A DNA stretch of 64,000 bases from Massilia sp. H6 (GCF_024802625.1 NZ_CP103371.1:1-64000), one strand, 5' to 3'. Positions 37,239-48,019 are shown, counted from the stretch's first letter. The notes: generated by a model not told the origin, from the letters alone. Numbers and translations: made by a program.

Positions 37239-40106
37239 ATGGAAGAAATTCGTATCCGCGGTGCACGCACGCACAACCTGAAGAACATCAACCTGAACCT
37301 TCCGCGTAACAAGCTGATCGTCATCACCGGCCTGTCCGGTTCGGGCAAGTCGTCACTGGCCTTCGACACGCTGTACGCCGAAGGCCAGCGCCGCTACGTC
37401 GAGTCGCTGTCGGCCTACGCGCGCCAGTTCCTGCAGCTGATGGAAAAGCCGGATGTCGACCTGATCGAAGGCCTGTCGCCAGCGATCTCGATCGAGCAAA
37501 AGGCGACGTCGCACAATCCGCGTTCGACGGTTGGCACCGTCACCGAGATCCACGACTACCTGCGCCTGCTCTACGCGCGCGTCGGCACCCCTTATTGCCC
37601 GCAGCACCCGGACCATCCGCTGGCGGCCCAGACCGTGTCGCAAATGGTCGATGCGGTCCTGAGCATGCCGGAAGGTACCAAGCTGATGATCCTGGCGCCG
37701 GTCGTGGCCGGCCGCAAGGGCGAGCATGGCGACCTGTTCCAGGCGATGCAGGCGCAGGGCTTCGTGCGCTTTCGCGTGGCCAGTGGCGTGGCTGCCGCCA
37801 GGATCTATGAGATCGACGAGCTGCCGAAACTGAAAAAGACCGAGAAGCACAGCATCGATGTCGTGATCGACCGCGTCAAGGTGAATCCGGAAATCAAGCA
37901 GCGCCTGGCAGAAAGCTTCGAGACCGCGCTGCGCCTGGCCGACGGCCGTGCGGTCGCCTACGAAATGGATACCGAGAAGGAAACCGTCTTCTCGAACAAG
38001 TTCGCGTGCAACGTCTGCGGCTATTCGCTGCAGGAGCTGGAACCGCGCCTGTTCTCGTTCAATAACCCGATGGGCGCCTGCCAGGAATGCGACGGCCTCG
38101 GCCATATCGAATTCTTCGATCCGAAGCGGATCGTGGCCTTCCCTCACCTGTCGCTGGCGTCCGGCGCCGTCAAGGGCTGGGACCGCCGCAATCAGTTCTA
38201 TTACCAGATGCTGCAGAGCCTGGCATCGCACTACGACTTCGACCTCGACAAGCCGTTCGACACCTTGCCCGCGCCTGCGCAGGACGCGGTGCTGTTCGGT
38301 TCGGGCAAGACCTCGATCCCGTTCAGCTACGTCAACGAGCGCGGCCGCACTGTGATCCGCGAGCACACCTTCGAGGGCGTGGTCAACAACCTGCAGCGGC
38401 GCTACCGCGAGACCGACTCGATGGCGGTCAAGGAAGAACTGGCCAAGTTCATCAACGAAAAGAAATGTCCGTCCTGCGCGGGCGCGCGCCTGCGTACCGA
38501 AGCGCGCTTCGTCAAGATCGGCCAGGGTGCGCAGCAGCGCGCGATCTACGAAGTATCCGACAAGCCGCTGCGCGATTCGCTGGCTTTCTTCGAGACGCTG
38601 GAACTCGTCGGCGCCAAGAAAGAGATCGCCGAGCGGGTGATCAAGGAAATCATCGCGCGCCTGAAGTTCTTGAACAACGTTGGCCTGGATTACCTGTCGC
38701 TCGACCGCAGTGCCGATACGCTCTCGGGGGGCGAAGCCCAGCGCATCCGCCTGGCCTCGCAGATCGGCTCGGGCCTGACCGGCGTCATGTACGTGCTCGA
38801 CGAGCCATCGATCGGCCTGCACCAGCGCGACAACGACCGCCTGATCGGCACCCTGAAGCACCTGCGCGACATCGGCAACAGCGTGCTGGTGGTCGAGCAC
38901 GACGAGGATGCGATCCGTACCGCCGACTACATCGTCGACATGGGGCCGGGCGCGGGCGTGCATGGCGGCCAGATCATTGCCGAAGGCACGCTCGAGCAGA
39001 TCATGCAGAACGAGCACTCGATCACCGCCCAGTACCTGGACGGAAGGCGCCGTATCGAGGTACCCAAGCAGCGCACCCAGATGGATCCGGCGCGCCAGCT
39101 GGTCATCACTGGCGCCACCGGCAACAACCTCAAGAACGTGACGCTCACGCTGCCGGTCGGCCTGATGACCTGCATTAGCGGCGTGTCCGGTTCCGGCAAG
39201 TCGACCCTGATCAACGATACGCTGTACCCGGCGCTGTCGCGCCACCTGTACGGTTCGCAGACCGAGCCGGCGCCGCACGAGGCAATCCACGGCCTGGAGC
39301 ACTTCGACAAGGTGATCTCGGTCGACCAGGCGCCGATCGGGCGCACGCCGCGTTCGAATCCGGCGACCTATACCGGCTTGTTTACACCGATCCGCGACCT
39401 GTTCGCAACCGTGCCGACCGCCAAGGAACGCGGCTATTCGGCTGGCCGTTTCTCGTTCAACGTGAAAGGCGGCCGCTGCGAAGCCTGCCAGGGCGACGGC
39501 GTGATCAAGGTCGAGATGCACTTTTTGCCGGACGTGTACGTGCCCTGCGACGTCTGCCATGGCAAGCGCTACAACCGCGAAACGCTCGAAGTGCACTACA
39601 AGGGCAAGAACATCACCGAAGTGCTGGACATGACGGTCGAGGACGCGCACGTGTTCTTCAAGCCGGTGCCGGTGATTGCGCGCAAGCTCCAGACCTTGCT
39701 GGATGTCGGCCTCGGCTACATCAAGCTGGGCCAGAGCGCGACGACCCTGTCGGGCGGCGAAGCCCAGCGTGTCAAGCTGTCGTTGGAACTGTCCAAGCGC
39801 GATACCGGTCGTACCCTGTATATCCTGGACGAGCCGACCACCGGCCTGCATTTTGCCGACATCGACCTGCTGCTCAAGGTGATCCATCGCCTGCGCGACC
39901 AGGGCAACACGCTTGCCATCATCGAGCACAACCTGGACGTCATCAAGACGGCCGACTGGGTCATCGACCTGGGGCCGGAAGGCGGCGCCGGGGGCGGCAT
40001 GATCGTGGCCAGCGGCACCCCGGAAGACGTGGCGAAGAACAAGGCTAGCGCGACGGGCAAATATCTCAAGCCGCTGTTAAAAACCCGCGCCGCCCCACAG
40101 CGGTAA
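37239..40106 (+). CDS. uvrA: Excinuclease ABC subunit A
   Basis: UvrA is the damage-recognition ATPase of nucleotide excision repair and works with UvrB and UvrC. The 955-residue protein has two ABC ATPase modules. The first has Walker [10 protein letters not shown] near residue 31 and signature [12 protein letters not shown]; the second has GVSGSGKST near 649 and [11 protein letters not shown]. Two Cys4 zinc modules are visible: CNVCGYS with CQECDGLG, and CEACQGDG with [12 protein letters not shown] 37239 is the homologous start [16 protein letters not shown]; the frame runs 14 codons further upstream but that part is not conserved. A bidirectional hairpin follows the stop. Confidence 0.97.
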   Translation: MEEIRIRGARTHNLKNINLNLPRNKLIVITGLSGSGKSSLAFDTLYAEGQRRYVESLSAYARQFLQLMEKPDVDLIEGLSPAISIEQKATSHNPRSTVGTVTEIHDYLRLLYARVGTPYCPQHPDHPLAAQTVSQMVDAVLSMPEGTKLMILAPVVAGRKGEHGDLFQAMQAQGFVRFRVASGVAAARIYEIDELPKLKKTEKHSIDVVIDRVKVNPEIKQRLAESFETALRLADGRAVAYEMDTEKETVFSNKFACNVCGYSLQELEPRLFSFNNPMGACQECDGLGHIEFFDPKRIVAFPHLSLASGAVKGWDRRNQFYYQMLQSLASHYDFDLDKPFDTLPAPAQDAVLFGSGKTSIPFSYVNERGRTVIREHTFEGVVNNLQRRYRETDSMAVKEELAKFINEKKCPSCAGARLRTEARFVKIGQGAQQRAIYEVSDKPLRDSLAFFETLELVGAKKEIAERVIKEIIARLKFLNNVGLDYLSLDRSADTLSGGEAQRIRLASQIGSGLTGVMYVLDEPSIGLHQRDNDRLIGTLKHLRDIGNSVLVVEHDEDAIRTADYIVDMGPGAGVHGGQIIAEGTLEQIMQNEHSITAQYLDGRRRIEVPKQRTQMDPARQLVITGATGNNLKNVTLTLPVGLMTCISGVSGSGKSTLINDTLYPALSRHLYGSQTEPAPHEAIHGLEHFDKVISVDQAPIGRTPRSNPATYTGLFTPIRDLFATVPTAKERGYSAGRFSFNVKGGRCEACQGDGVIKVEMHFLPDVYVPCDVCHGKRYNRETLEVHYKGKNITEVLDMTVEDAHVFFKPVPVIARKLQTLLDVGLGYIKLGQSATTLSGGEAQRVKLSLELSKRDTGRTLYILDEPTTGLHFADIDLLLKVIHRLRDQGNTLAIIEHNLDVIKTADWVIDLGPEGGAGGGMIVASGTPEDVAKNKASATGKYLKPLLKTRAAPQR

Positions 40107-40109
40107 TGA

Positions 40110-40140
40110 CAACGGGGATGCCGCCATGGCATCCCCGTTG
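40110..40140. terminator. Bidirectional hairpin between uvrA and SYLF gene
   Basis: CAACGGGGATGCC (40110-40122) and GGCATCCCCGTTG (40128-40140) form a perfect 13-pair stem with a five-base loop. It lies between convergent gene ends and can serve both strands, although the T tracts are short. Confidence 0.7.
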
Positions 40141-40162
40141 TTGATGGAAACCGCGCCGGCGC

Positions 40163-41029
40163 CTAGCGCTTGTATTCCTTGTCGGTCGTGGTCATGTCGT
40201 GCTGGTTTTTCTTCATGTCGGGCGTATGGGTCTTGCCCGGCTTGGCGGTCGTCATGTCCGACGTCGTGCCGCGGGTACCGCTGGCGCCCATGCTCGCGGC
40301 GGCCTTGTCACCGGTCATGCTGGCCAGCGACTTGCTCAACACAGCCGCATTAGGATTCTTGACCTTCCCGGTCAAGACATCGCGCGCGGCAACCTGGCGC
40401 CGGTAATAGGCCGCGGTTTCCTCTTCGTCGTAGTCGATGTCGGTCACGCTCAGGTCGACGCCGGCAAACAGGCCCTCGGTGTCAGACCAGACCGTGACGT
40501 TGCCCCAGCCGGCCGTGCCCATTCCCTTGCGCGACCAATCCACCAGCGTCAGGCCGGCGCCGGCGTTGAGCGAAAACTTGTTGTTCTCCATAAAACTGTT
40601 CAAGGCCTTCTGGTCGTTCAGCACGAAAGCAACCGCGCCCGCTTCGGCCCCCGCCTGCAAGCCGACACTGACGCCGCCCATGTTATAGAAGGCCGGGTTG
40701 CTCCAGGTGTTTCCGATGCGGGTGAGCAAGACGCCGGCGCCGCCACGCACGCCCACGCCCAGGGCCGCACGGCCGTAGTCCGGCACGATGAACACGCCTT
40801 TCGAGCGCGACAGCAGCGTCGCCATTTCTGGCGTTGCCTGCATCTGGCGCAGCACTTCCAGGGACTTGTTGATGTGTTCGTTTGCGTTGTGCAGCTTTTC
40901 GCGGTGCTCCTCGGTGCCAGGGGTGGCGGCTTCCTTGGCCGGTCCCACCTGGGCCAGCGCAGCCCCGGCTGTTCCCGCCATTAGCACGGTCAGCGATGTC
41001 GCGATGATTTTCTTCATGGTAGCGTTCAT
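40163..41029 (-). CDS. SYLF-domain lipid-binding exported protein
   Basis: The 288-residue protein has a signal peptide (MKKIIATSLTVLMAGTAGAA, cleaved after ALA). The middle (about 50-215) is a SYLF/Ysc84 domain, recognised by SRSKGVFIVPDYGRAALGVGVRGGAGVL in two parts (KGVFIVPDYGRAALG and GVRGGAGVL) and by GGVSVGLQAGAEAGAVAFVLND. These domains bind phosphoinositides or other lipids and are common periplasmic proteins in betaproteobacteria. The C-terminal 60 residues are low-complexity Thr/Lys/Met-rich. ATG 41029 has AAGGAG eight bases upstream. Convergent with uvrA. Confidence 0.85.
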   Translation of the reverse strand: MNATMKKIIATSLTVLMAGTAGAALAQVGPAKEAATPGTEEHREKLHNANEHINKSLEVLRQMQATPEMATLLSRSKGVFIVPDYGRAALGVGVRGGAGVLLTRIGNTWSNPAFYNMGGVSVGLQAGAEAGAVAFVLNDQKALNSFMENNKFSLNAGAGLTLVDWSRKGMGTAGWGNVTVWSDTEGLFAGVDLSVTDIDYDEEETAAYYRRQVAARDVLTGKVKNPNAAVLSKSLASMTGDKAAASMGASGTRGTTSDMTTAKPGKTHTPDMKKNQHDMTTTDKEYKR

Positions 41030-41181
41030 ATCTAGTGCTCCTTTGGGTGACAGTAAAAGAACATCAAGCCTAAACGTAGAAGTGATCGGGAAGCGCCAGC
41101 TTGACTCCAAGAAAGCTTTAAAAAACAACAGGGGCGGCGCCCGCCGGCGCCGCCCCTGTCTGTGCACGCTGTCAGCCTGGC

Positions 41182-43044
41182 TCAGGCGCCCAGCTGCTGC
41201 TCCAGCCTGGCCTTGGTATCCACCAGCTCCTGGGGCAGACGGTAGGCCAGCTTATCGAAGAGCTCGCTATGGAGCTTCAGCTCCTCGGTCCAGGCATCCT
41301 TGTCGATCGAAGTGATCTGCTCGAACTGCTGTTCGGTGAAGTCGATGCCGTTCCAGTTCAGGTCGCCGTACGACGGCGAGCTGCCGAACAGGTGCGCGTT
41401 GCCGGCCGGGACGCTGTTGTCGGCACGGTCGAGGATCCACTTGAGCACGCGCATGTTGTCGCCATAACCCGGCCAGACGAAGCTGCCCTGCTCGTCGGTG
41501 CGGAACCAGTTGACGCAGAAAATCTTTGGCGCAACACCCTTGGCTTCGATTTTCTTGCCAAGGTCGAGCCAGTGCTGGAAGTAGTCGCTCATGTTGTAGC
41601 CGATGAAAGGCAGCATCGCGAACGGGTCGCGGCGCACCACACCCATCTGGCCGGCAGCGGCGGCGGTGGTTTCCGAGCCCATGGTCGCGGCCATGTAGAC
41701 GCCTTCGACCCAGTTGTTAGCTTCGGTTACCAGCGGCACCGTGGTCGAGCGGCGGCCGCCGAAGATGAAGGCCGAGATCGGCACGCCAGCCGGGTCGTCC
41801 CAGGCCGGGTCGATCACCGGGTTCTGGGTGGCGGCCACGGTAAAGCGCGCGTTCGGGTGAGCGGCCTTGGTGCCAAGCGCCGGGGTCCAGTCCTTGCCCT
41901 GCCAGTCGATCAGGTGCGCAGGCAGCTCTTTGGTCATGCCTTCCCACCACACGTCGCCGTCGTCGGTCAGCGCCACGTTGGTGAAGATAACATTCTCGCG
42001 CAGCGATGCCATGCAGTTCGGATTGGTCTTGTCATTGGTGCCCGGGGCCACGCCGAAGTAGCCGGCTTCCGGATTGATCGCCACCAGCTGACCATCCGGG
42101 CCCGGCTTGATCCAGGCGATGTCGTCGCCAATGGTCGTGACTTTCCAGCCATCGAAGGCCTGGGGTGGGATGAGCATGGCGAAATTGGTCTTGCCGCAAG
42201 CCGAAGGGAAAGCGGCGGCGACGTATTTTTTGTCGCCCTTTGGCGATTCGACGCCCAGGATCAGCATATGCTCGGCCAGCCAGCCAGTGCCGCCAGCCTG
42301 TGCTTCCTGGTAGCCCATGTTCGATGCAATGCGCAGCGCGAAACACTTCTTGCCCAGCAGCGCGTTGCCGCCGTAGCCGGAGCCGAACGACCAAATTTCG
42401 CGCGTTTCCGGATAATGGACAATGTATTTGGTGGGGTTGCACGGCCACGGCACGTCTTTCTGGCCGGCGCCCAACGGCATGCCGACCGAATGGATGCAAG
42501 GCACGAACTCCCCGTCTTGGCCCAGGACATCGTAGACGGCCTTGCCCATGCGCGTCATGATGCGCATGTTAACCGCGACATAGGGCGAATCGGACAGCTC
42601 GACCCCGATGTGGGCGATTGGCGACCCCAGCGGGCCCATCGAGAACGGCACCACGTACAGCGTGCGGCCAGCCATGCAGCCGTCGAACAGGCCGTTGAGG
42701 GTACGGCGCATCTCGGCCGGTTCCATCCAGTTGTTCGTAGGACCGGCCTGCTCTTTAGTCGCGGCGCAGATATAGGTACGGTCTTCGACGCGGGCGACAT
42801 CGGTAGGATCAGACCAGGCCAGATAGGAGTTCGGGCGTTTTGCCGGGTTCAGCTTCTTCATCGTGCCGGCATCGACCATCTGGGCACACAAGCGGTCGTA
42901 CTCTTCTTCGGAACCGTCGCACCAATAGATGCTGTCAGGCTTGGTCAGGGCGGCAATATCGGCCACCCAATTGATGAGCTTTTGGTGTTTGATGTAAGCT
43001 GGAACGTTCAAAGCGGCGACGCCGCCCATCACGGGCTGGTTCAT
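41182..43044 (-). CDS. pckG: Phosphoenolpyruvate carboxykinase (GTP)
   Basis: PckG converts oxaloacetate and GTP to phosphoenolpyruvate, the first step of gluconeogenesis. The 620-residue product belongs to the GTP-dependent class. It has the nucleotide loop [12 protein letters not shown] near residue 281, the metal-binding [10 protein letters not shown] near 308, and RRSTTVPLV near 435. ATG 43044 (MNQPVMGG) is chosen because GGAGG sits five bases upstream; an in-frame Met six codons earlier lacks this. The gene is divergent from the dehydrogenase gene. Confidence 0.96.
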   Translation of the reverse strand: MNQPVMGGVAALNVPAYIKHQKLINWVADIAALTKPDSIYWCDGSEEEYDRLCAQMVDAGTMKKLNPAKRPNSYLAWSDPTDVARVEDRTYICAATKEQAGPTNNWMEPAEMRRTLNGLFDGCMAGRTLYVVPFSMGPLGSPIAHIGVELSDSPYVAVNMRIMTRMGKAVYDVLGQDGEFVPCIHSVGMPLGAGQKDVPWPCNPTKYIVHYPETREIWSFGSGYGGNALLGKKCFALRIASNMGYQEAQAGGTGWLAEHMLILGVESPKGDKKYVAAAFPSACGKTNFAMLIPPQAFDGWKVTTIGDDIAWIKPGPDGQLVAINPEAGYFGVAPGTNDKTNPNCMASLRENVIFTNVALTDDGDVWWEGMTKELPAHLIDWQGKDWTPALGTKAAHPNARFTVAATQNPVIDPAWDDPAGVPISAFIFGGRRSTTVPLVTEANNWVEGVYMAATMGSETTAAAAGQMGVVRRDPFAMLPFIGYNMSDYFQHWLDLGKKIEAKGVAPKIFCVNWFRTDEQGSFVWPGYGDNMRVLKWILDRADNSVPAGNAHLFGSSPSYGDLNWNGIDFTEQQFEQITSIDKDAWTEELKLHSELFDKLAYRLPQELVDTKARLEQQLGA

Positions 43045-43379
43045 AGTTACCTCCGATGCCAATTAAGAATACTGTGCGTCCCGGATTGACGACTCTCTGT
43101 CTGGCCGTGCCCAGGTGGCATGACGCTCGATGGGAGCGCGGCGCTGACAGCGGTCGTGTCGGCAGCCTCTTGGGCAAGCCGGGAACTTTGCTGCTGGGAC
43201 AACACAAACGTGTCATCCCCTCAATTAATTGGCCGATTGTACACCTCTAAAACAACGATTCGGACGCTGTTACTACAAAAAAGTAGCCAATAATGTCCGA
43301 CTAATGTAGTAGGCTATTTCCCATCTTTTTGGAACCTGTTATTTCGCTACGCGATAAACCTTAAACGGAAGAAACTCCA
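43045..43379. other. Divergent intergenic region pckG / dehydrogenase
   Basis: The 335-base gap has no convincing gene. It contains the palindrome CAATTAATTG (43222-43231) and an AT-rich segment from 43240 with partly symmetric TACTACA...GTAGTAGG elements (about 43270-43313), which could be promoter or operator sites. Confidence 0.4.
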
Positions 43380-44372
43380 ATGCGTATAGCTGTTCTCGAC
43401 GATTACCAGGATGCGGTGCGCGCTCTGGCTTGCTTTCGCCTTCTCGACGGCCACGAAGTCAAGGTGTTCACCCATCCAACCCGGGGAGTCGGTCAATTGG
43501 CGGTGCGCCTGGCGCCTTTTGACGCGCTGGTGCTGATCCGCGAGCGCACCGCATTCCCGGCGGCCTTGCTGGCCAGGTTGCCCAACTTGAAACTAATCTC
43601 GCAGACCGGCAAGGTCAGCGGGCATATCGACGTTGCCGCGGCGTCCGAGCACGGCATCGTGATCACCGAAGGAATCGGTTCGCCGGTGGCGCCGTCCGAG
43701 CTGACCTGGGCGCTGATCATGGCGGCCAGCCGCAAGATCGTGCCATATGCGAACAATCTGAAAGATGGCTTGTGGCAGACCGCCTCGAGCAACCCGGTAC
43801 TGAACGGCCTGGGCCGCTCGCTGCGGGGGCGTACGCTTGCGATCTGGGGCTATGGCAAGATCGGGCGGCTCGTGGCGGGCTATGCACGCGCCTTCGGGAT
43901 GCGGGTACTGGTCTGGGGAAGCGAGGCCAGCCGTCAAGCGGCCGTGGCCGACGGGTACGACGCGGCGCCATCGCGCGAGGCCATGTTTGCGCAAGCAGAC
44001 GTGTTGACGCTGCACCTGCGGCTGCTTGAGTCGACCCGCGGCATCGTCAAGGCAGACGACCTGGCACGCATGAAGCCGGATGCACTGTTCGTCAACACGA
44101 GTCGGGCGGAACTGGTCGACGAAGGCGCGCTGGAGCAAAGCCTGCGCGCCGGCCGGCCGGGTCATGCGGCGCTCGACGTGTTTGCCAGCGAACCGCTGCG
44201 TGCCGACTCGCCTCTGCTGCGCATTCCCACCGTATTGGCTACGCCGCACCTGGGGTATGTGGAGCAGGACAGTTACGAGATCTATTTCCAGGCGGCGTTT
44301 GACAATGTGCTGAGGTTTGCGCAGGGGCAGCCGGATAACGTGCTCAATCCAGAGGCGGTGGGCAGGCGCTAG
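43380..44372 (+). CDS. D-2-hydroxyacid dehydrogenase family protein
   Basis: The 330-residue cytosolic enzyme has the two-domain fold of D-isomer 2-hydroxyacid dehydrogenases. The NAD-binding motif is IWGYGKIGRLVAG near residue 155. The catalytic Arg lies in NTSRAELVDE near 239, and the catalytic His in TPHLGYVEQDS near 285. It begins MRIAVLDDYQD, typical of a subgroup annotated as phosphoglycerate dehydrogenase-like, but the substrate cannot be set. It stands alone, divergent from pckG. Confidence 0.88.
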   Translation: MRIAVLDDYQDAVRALACFRLLDGHEVKVFTHPTRGVGQLAVRLAPFDALVLIRERTAFPAALLARLPNLKLISQTGKVSGHIDVAAASEHGIVITEGIGSPVAPSELTWALIMAASRKIVPYANNLKDGLWQTASSNPVLNGLGRSLRGRTLAIWGYGKIGRLVAGYARAFGMRVLVWGSEASRQAAVADGYDAAPSREAMFAQADVLTLHLRLLESTRGIVKADDLARMKPDALFVNTSRAELVDEGALEQSLRAGRPGHAALDVFASEPLRADSPLLRIPTVLATPHLGYVEQDSYEIYFQAAFDNVLRFAQGQPDNVLNPEAVGRR

Positions 44373-44411
44373 GTTGTGCAACGCTAGGTTTGTGCCGCTA
44401 AGTTCGTGCAG

Positions 44412-45167
44412 CTAACGCAGCGCCGGCTCGCCAGTGAGATTGACTTTCGGCGCCGGCAGCGCATGCCGGCCCGACCACAAGCCGGCCCAGCCCGGTGGCC
44501 AGCCGATTTCCGGCCCGGCATACGGTGGCAAGCCGGCCCGCACCGGAATCACGGGCACCGGCGGCGCGTCGATCAAGCCTGCGCCCGGCGGGCGTTCGAT
44601 GTTGAGGCTGTACATATAGCCCGGCAGCAGCGCCTCGCAGGCCTGCGCGAACCAGGTCGTATGGTCTTCGTCGCGGCCCAGGGCCTGCGCCAATCCCTGC
44701 GGGTCGAATTTTGCCAGCGCATGGATCAGCTCGTCGGTGGTGGCGCCAGGCAGGTCGCCCCAGCCCATCACTGGGTTATTGTTGTACTCCGCCCCCGATC
44801 CATACCAGCCTTCGCGCCAGGTGCGCTGCATCCAGTTGCGCGGACCGGTAAACAGATGCCAGCGCCAGTGCAGGCCCGAGGGCTTGGGCCACGAATACAG
44901 GTAGAGCTTCTGGTAGCCCGCCTCGTGCAACGCGCGCACCATGTCCATCAGGCGCGCATGCGGCATGCGGTCAGGCGGGGCGCGGCGGAACAGGATCGCT
45001 TCGCCGTCGGCATGCTGCACTTCGTCGGTCGACAGGTTCAGGTCGAGGGTGCGCGCTTCGTCACCGAAACGCGCGGAAATCCAGCCGGTCAGCAGGTTGA
45101 CGTGGGTGATCACGCCATAGCCGCGATGGCGGTGGAAGATAACGGTGCCCGGTGCAACGGTTTTCAT
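44412..45167 (-). CDS. Conserved-looking protein of unknown function
   Basis: The 251-residue soluble protein begins with an SH3/KOW-like beta segment (VIFHRHRGYGVITHVNL, WISARFGDEARTLDL) like that at the start of CarD-type proteins. Aromatic-rich regions follow (YLYSWPKPSGLHWRWHLF, NWMQRTWREGWYGSG) and a proline-rich C-terminus. It has no signal peptide. I do not recognise the family. ATG 45167 has no strong ribosome site. It is divergent from the asparaginase-like gene. Confidence 0.65.
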   Translation of the reverse strand: MKTVAPGTVIFHRHRGYGVITHVNLLTGWISARFGDEARTLDLNLSTDEVQHADGEAILFRRAPPDRMPHARLMDMVRALHEAGYQKLYLYSWPKPSGLHWRWHLFTGPRNWMQRTWREGWYGSGAEYNNNPVMGWGDLPGATTDELIHALAKFDPQGLAQALGRDEDHTTWFAQACEALLPGYMYSLNIERPPGAGLIDAPPVPVIPVRAGLPPYAGPEIGWPPGWAGLWSGRHALPAPKVNLTGEPALR

Positions 45168-45313
45168 GGACTCAGTTCTACATCTGGTGGAAAGAAAGAG
45201 CGAGCGAAGATGCTACTCAACCGATCCAACCGATTCTAGCGCAGCCGCCCTTCGAACCACTACGGTTTGCGGCTATCATTACCCACCTTTTTTCAGTACG
45301 TGGACAAATCAAC

Positions 45314-45799
45314 ATGACCTTGCGCATCATCGCTACCGGCGGCACTTTCGACAAACACTATAACGAACTCAATGGCGTGCTCGGCTTTGCAGAAAGCCAC
45401 TTGCCGGCCGTGATTGCCCGCTCACGCATGACGGTTCCAGTCGAGCTCGACATACTGCCGCTGCTCGACTCACTCGACATGCAAGACCCGGACCGGCAGC
45501 GCGTTCTGGCTTCATGCCAGGCAGCGCCTGAACAGGCCATCGTCATCATCCACGGCACCGACACCATGCGCGACACCGCCGCGGTACTGGGCGCCGCCGG
45601 GCTCGGCCAGACCATCGTGCTGACCGGTGCCATGATCCCCTACGAGATCGCCAACTCGGACGCACTGTTCAATCTCGGCTTCGCCTGCGGCGTGGCGCAG
45701 GTCTTGCCGGCTGGTGTGTATGTGGCGATGAACGGACAGGTCTTCCCGTGGGATAACGTTACCAAGAACCGCGCCGAAGGCGTGTTCCAGCAGCTGTAG
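45314..45799 (+). CDS. Short asparaginase-like protein (N-terminal domain only)
   Basis: The 161-residue protein contains the type I/II asparaginase N-terminal motifs TGGTFDK near residue 9, with the nucleophile Thr, and IIHGTDTMRDTA near 77, with the second Thr and the Lys/Asp relay. Normal asparaginases have about 330 residues with a second domain that completes the active site of a neighbouring subunit; it is absent here. Proteins of this short type are widespread in proteobacteria and not obviously broken, so this may be a stand-alone domain. ATG 45314 gives a start five residues before the motif. Confidence 0.8.
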   Translation: MTLRIIATGGTFDKHYNELNGVLGFAESHLPAVIARSRMTVPVELDILPLLDSLDMQDPDRQRVLASCQAAPEQAIVIIHGTDTMRDTAAVLGAAGLGQTIVLTGAMIPYEIANSDALFNLGFACGVAQVLPAGVYVAMNGQVFPWDNVTKNRAEGVFQQL

Positions 45800-45819
45800 T
45801 TAACAGCGCTGGGAACCGA

Positions 45820-46716
45820 TCACGCCTTCGCTTCCCCACCCAGCGCTTCGACCACGTCTGCCATCATCTTGGCCAGCTCGCCCGTCATCAGCATGATGTC
45901 GTTATCGAAGCGCTCATCGTCGCTATAGGTCGCGGCTTCGCCCTCCTTGATGACGTCGAGCGGCTTGATGCCCTTGATCGCCAGCGCTTCGGTCAGCACA
46001 AAGCTGATCCGGTCGGTCCAGGTCATGGCCAGGCGGGTGCACTGCTTGCCGGCGGCGATGTGGCGGCGAATATCGTCCGGTTCCAGCGTGTGCTTCACAT
46101 AGCGTACGGCCGCGCGGCTTTCGCCGGTGGCGCGCAGTTCGGTGTCCTGGTCGATCGTGAAGCCGTACGGCGCTTCGTCCGCTTCCAGCCAGCCGGTCAT
46201 CACTGCCACCGGCGAGCGCTGCACGCGCAGCGACTCCAGCGGCATGCGGTCGACCGCCTTGAGCAACAGCTTGATGACGTCATCCGCCTTCGATGGGCTG
46301 GCCGCATCGACCACCAGCCAGCCATTGACCGGGTCGATCCAGACCCAGACGTTGCTACGGATTGAAAACGCGCGCGGCAGCAGTTCGTCGGCAACGCGCT
46401 CTTTCAGTTCCTTCATGGCCTTCTTACCTGGCGGGAAGCCCTGCTGCTCTTCCATCTCTGCGGCCCTGGCCTTGGCGACCTGGTTGATGACCGACGATGG
46501 CAGCAACTTTTTCTCGGACCCGAGCATCATCAGCATCTGCTTGTTGACGACGTGGACCAGCTTGCCGTTGGCGCGCGGCGAATCCCAGCCCTGGCGCAGC
46601 AATTCGTTGCTGCTTGCAGGAGCAAACGCCTGCGACTGCAGCGCTTCTTCCATCTGTTCTGGGGTAAATGCCCATGGGGCGGGCAGGCGATATATCTGGA
46701 GATTCTTGAACCACAT
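45820..46716 (-). CDS. rdgC: Recombination-associated protein RdgC
   Basis: RdgC forms a ring around double-stranded DNA and limits RecA activity. The 298-residue length matches the family. It begins MWFKNLQIYRLPAPWAFTPE and contains SPSKADDVIKLLLKAV and LEPDDIRRHIAAGKQCTRLAMTW, read as family signatures. Convergent with the asparaginase-like gene. It is the next gene downstream of dinB on the same strand (75 bases after the dinB stop), both linked to DNA damage processing. Confidence 0.93.
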   Translation of the reverse strand: MWFKNLQIYRLPAPWAFTPEQMEEALQSQAFAPASSNELLRQGWDSPRANGKLVHVVNKQMLMMLGSEKKLLPSSVINQVAKARAAEMEEQQGFPPGKKAMKELKERVADELLPRAFSIRSNVWVWIDPVNGWLVVDAASPSKADDVIKLLLKAVDRMPLESLRVQRSPVAVMTGWLEADEAPYGFTIDQDTELRATGESRAAVRYVKHTLEPDDIRRHIAAGKQCTRLAMTWTDRISFVLTEALAIKGIKPLDVIKEGEAATYSDDERFDNDIMLMTGELAKMMADVVEALGGEAKA

Positions 46717-46791
46717 GGCTGTTATCCGATTGTTTCAGTATTTCAAGGGAACGACATTCTACGCTGCCCTTGCGGGCAGCGAGTACGAGAA

Positions 46792-47904
46792 TTATGCAGT
46801 TGACGCGTCGTCAACAATACGGGCGATGGCCTCTGGCGCGGTGTCGTCGAACAGCCGCAATTGCTCGACCACCTCGGTATCGCCCAGGCGCACGCCAACG
46901 CCCAACAGGCGCACCGGACGGCTGGCGCGGGCCCAGCCGGTTTCCATCAGGCGCGCATAAGTCGGGATATGTGGCGCATAGCCAACACACTCGACCGTGG
47001 TCTGCTGGAAGTCCGAAAACTTGATCTTCACGAACAGCTTGTTGACGAATTTTTCCGCCTTGTTGCGCTTGATGCGACCCAACAGGTGCTGGTGCAGCTC
47101 CGGCAGCAGCGCCAGGCAGGCGGCCAGGTCGGGCACGTCGGGCGTGTAGGTTTCTTCGGTACTGATCGATTTACGCTCGCGCGAGGTGTTAACTTCGCGC
47201 ACGTCGATACCGCGGCTCAAGTCATATAAACGGGCGCCGAAGCTGCCGAAATGCTCTTGCAACCGGTCGATGCTCCAGCTGCGCATGTCGGCGCAGGTCT
47301 GCAAACCCAGCCGGTGCATCTTGTCGGCCGTGACCTTGCCCACGCCATGCAGTTTCTTTACCGGTAGCGCCGCTACGAAGGCATCCACTTCTTCCGGGCG
47401 GACCAGGAACAGGCCATCGGGCTTGTTCCAGTCGCTGGCGATCTTGGCGACGAACTTGTTCGGCGCCACGCCGGCCGAGGCGGTAATGCCGACGGTGTCG
47501 ACGATGCGCTGCCGGATTTCCTGTGCAATCAGGGTGGCGCTGCCCTTGCAGCGGGTCGCATTGCTCACGTCCAGGTAGGCTTCGTCGAGCGAGAGCGGCT
47601 CGACCAGCTCGGTGTAGTCGCGATAGATGTCCATGATCTGGGTCGAGGCCAGGCGGTACTTGTCCATGGCCGGGGCAATCACGAGCAGGTCCGGGCACAG
47701 CTTCATGGCCTGGGCCGTGGCCATAGCCGAATGGATACCGAAGCGGCGCGCCTCGTAGTTGCAGGTGGCAACGACGCCGCGCTGGTCCGCACGGCCGCCC
47801 ACCGCGAGCGGGCGTCCGCGTAGCGACGGGTCATCGCGCATCTCGACCGATGCGTAGAAGCAGTCGCAGTCACAGTGGATAATTTTACGGGGCGAAATGG
47901 TCAC
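46792..47904 (-). CDS. dinB: DNA polymerase IV
   Basis: DinB is a Y-family translesion polymerase. The 370-residue protein has the catalytic motifs IIHCDCDCFYASVE (first Asp, near residue 8) and LSLDEAYLDVS (Asp-Glu pair, near 102), and the DNA-binding HhH segment LPVKKLHGVGKVTADKM. GTG 47904 is the start. The site CTGTAATTGCATACAG, a perfect LexA box, lies 17 bases upstream, so it should be SOS-regulated. Confidence 0.95.
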   Translation of the reverse strand: MTISPRKIIHCDCDCFYASVEMRDDPSLRGRPLAVGGRADQRGVVATCNYEARRFGIHSAMATAQAMKLCPDLLVIAPAMDKYRLASTQIMDIYRDYTELVEPLSLDEAYLDVSNATRCKGSATLIAQEIRQRIVDTVGITASAGVAPNKFVAKIASDWNKPDGLFLVRPEEVDAFVAALPVKKLHGVGKVTADKMHRLGLQTCADMRSWSIDRLQEHFGSFGARLYDLSRGIDVREVNTSRERKSISTEETYTPDVPDLAACLALLPELHQHLLGRIKRNKAEKFVNKLFVKIKFSDFQQTTVECVGYAPHIPTYARLMETGWARASRPVRLLGVGVRLGDTEVVEQLRLFDDTAPEAIARIVDDASTA

Positions 47905-47920
47905 ACGACAGGGTCAACTA

Positions 47921-47936
47921 CTGTAATTGCATACAG
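47921..47936. promoter_or_regulatory. LexA box of dinB
   Basis: CTGTAATTGCATACAG is a perfect CTGT-N8-ACAG match immediately upstream of the dinB start, in the place expected for LexA repression. Confidence 0.85.
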
Positions 47937-47991
47937 TATCAAGCGAAAATGGATTTTGCGCAATACGCAGTACAGCCAAACACCGCGCACG

Positions 47992-48019
47992 AAAAAAAAC
48001 GCGCGGCAAGCCGCGCGTT
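47992..48019 (-). terminator. Intrinsic terminator of the subtilase gene
   Basis: AACGCGCGGC (47998-48007) pairs with GCCGCGCGTT (48010-48019). Read on the minus strand the stem is followed by eight T residues from the A run at 47992-47999. Confidence 0.8.

Noticed and set aside
37353-39929. 858-codon open frame antisense to uvrA
   Set aside because: Composition is that of reverse-complemented UvrA codons, with no recognisable motif; UvrA on the other strand is certain.
41269-43089. 606-codon open frame antisense to pckG
   Set aside because: Shadow frame; pckG has full motif support.
47873-47881. DnaA-box-like TTATCCACT on the minus strand
   Set aside because: It lies in the first codons of dinB (KIIHCD) and is explained by coding constraint; no cluster of boxes is present.
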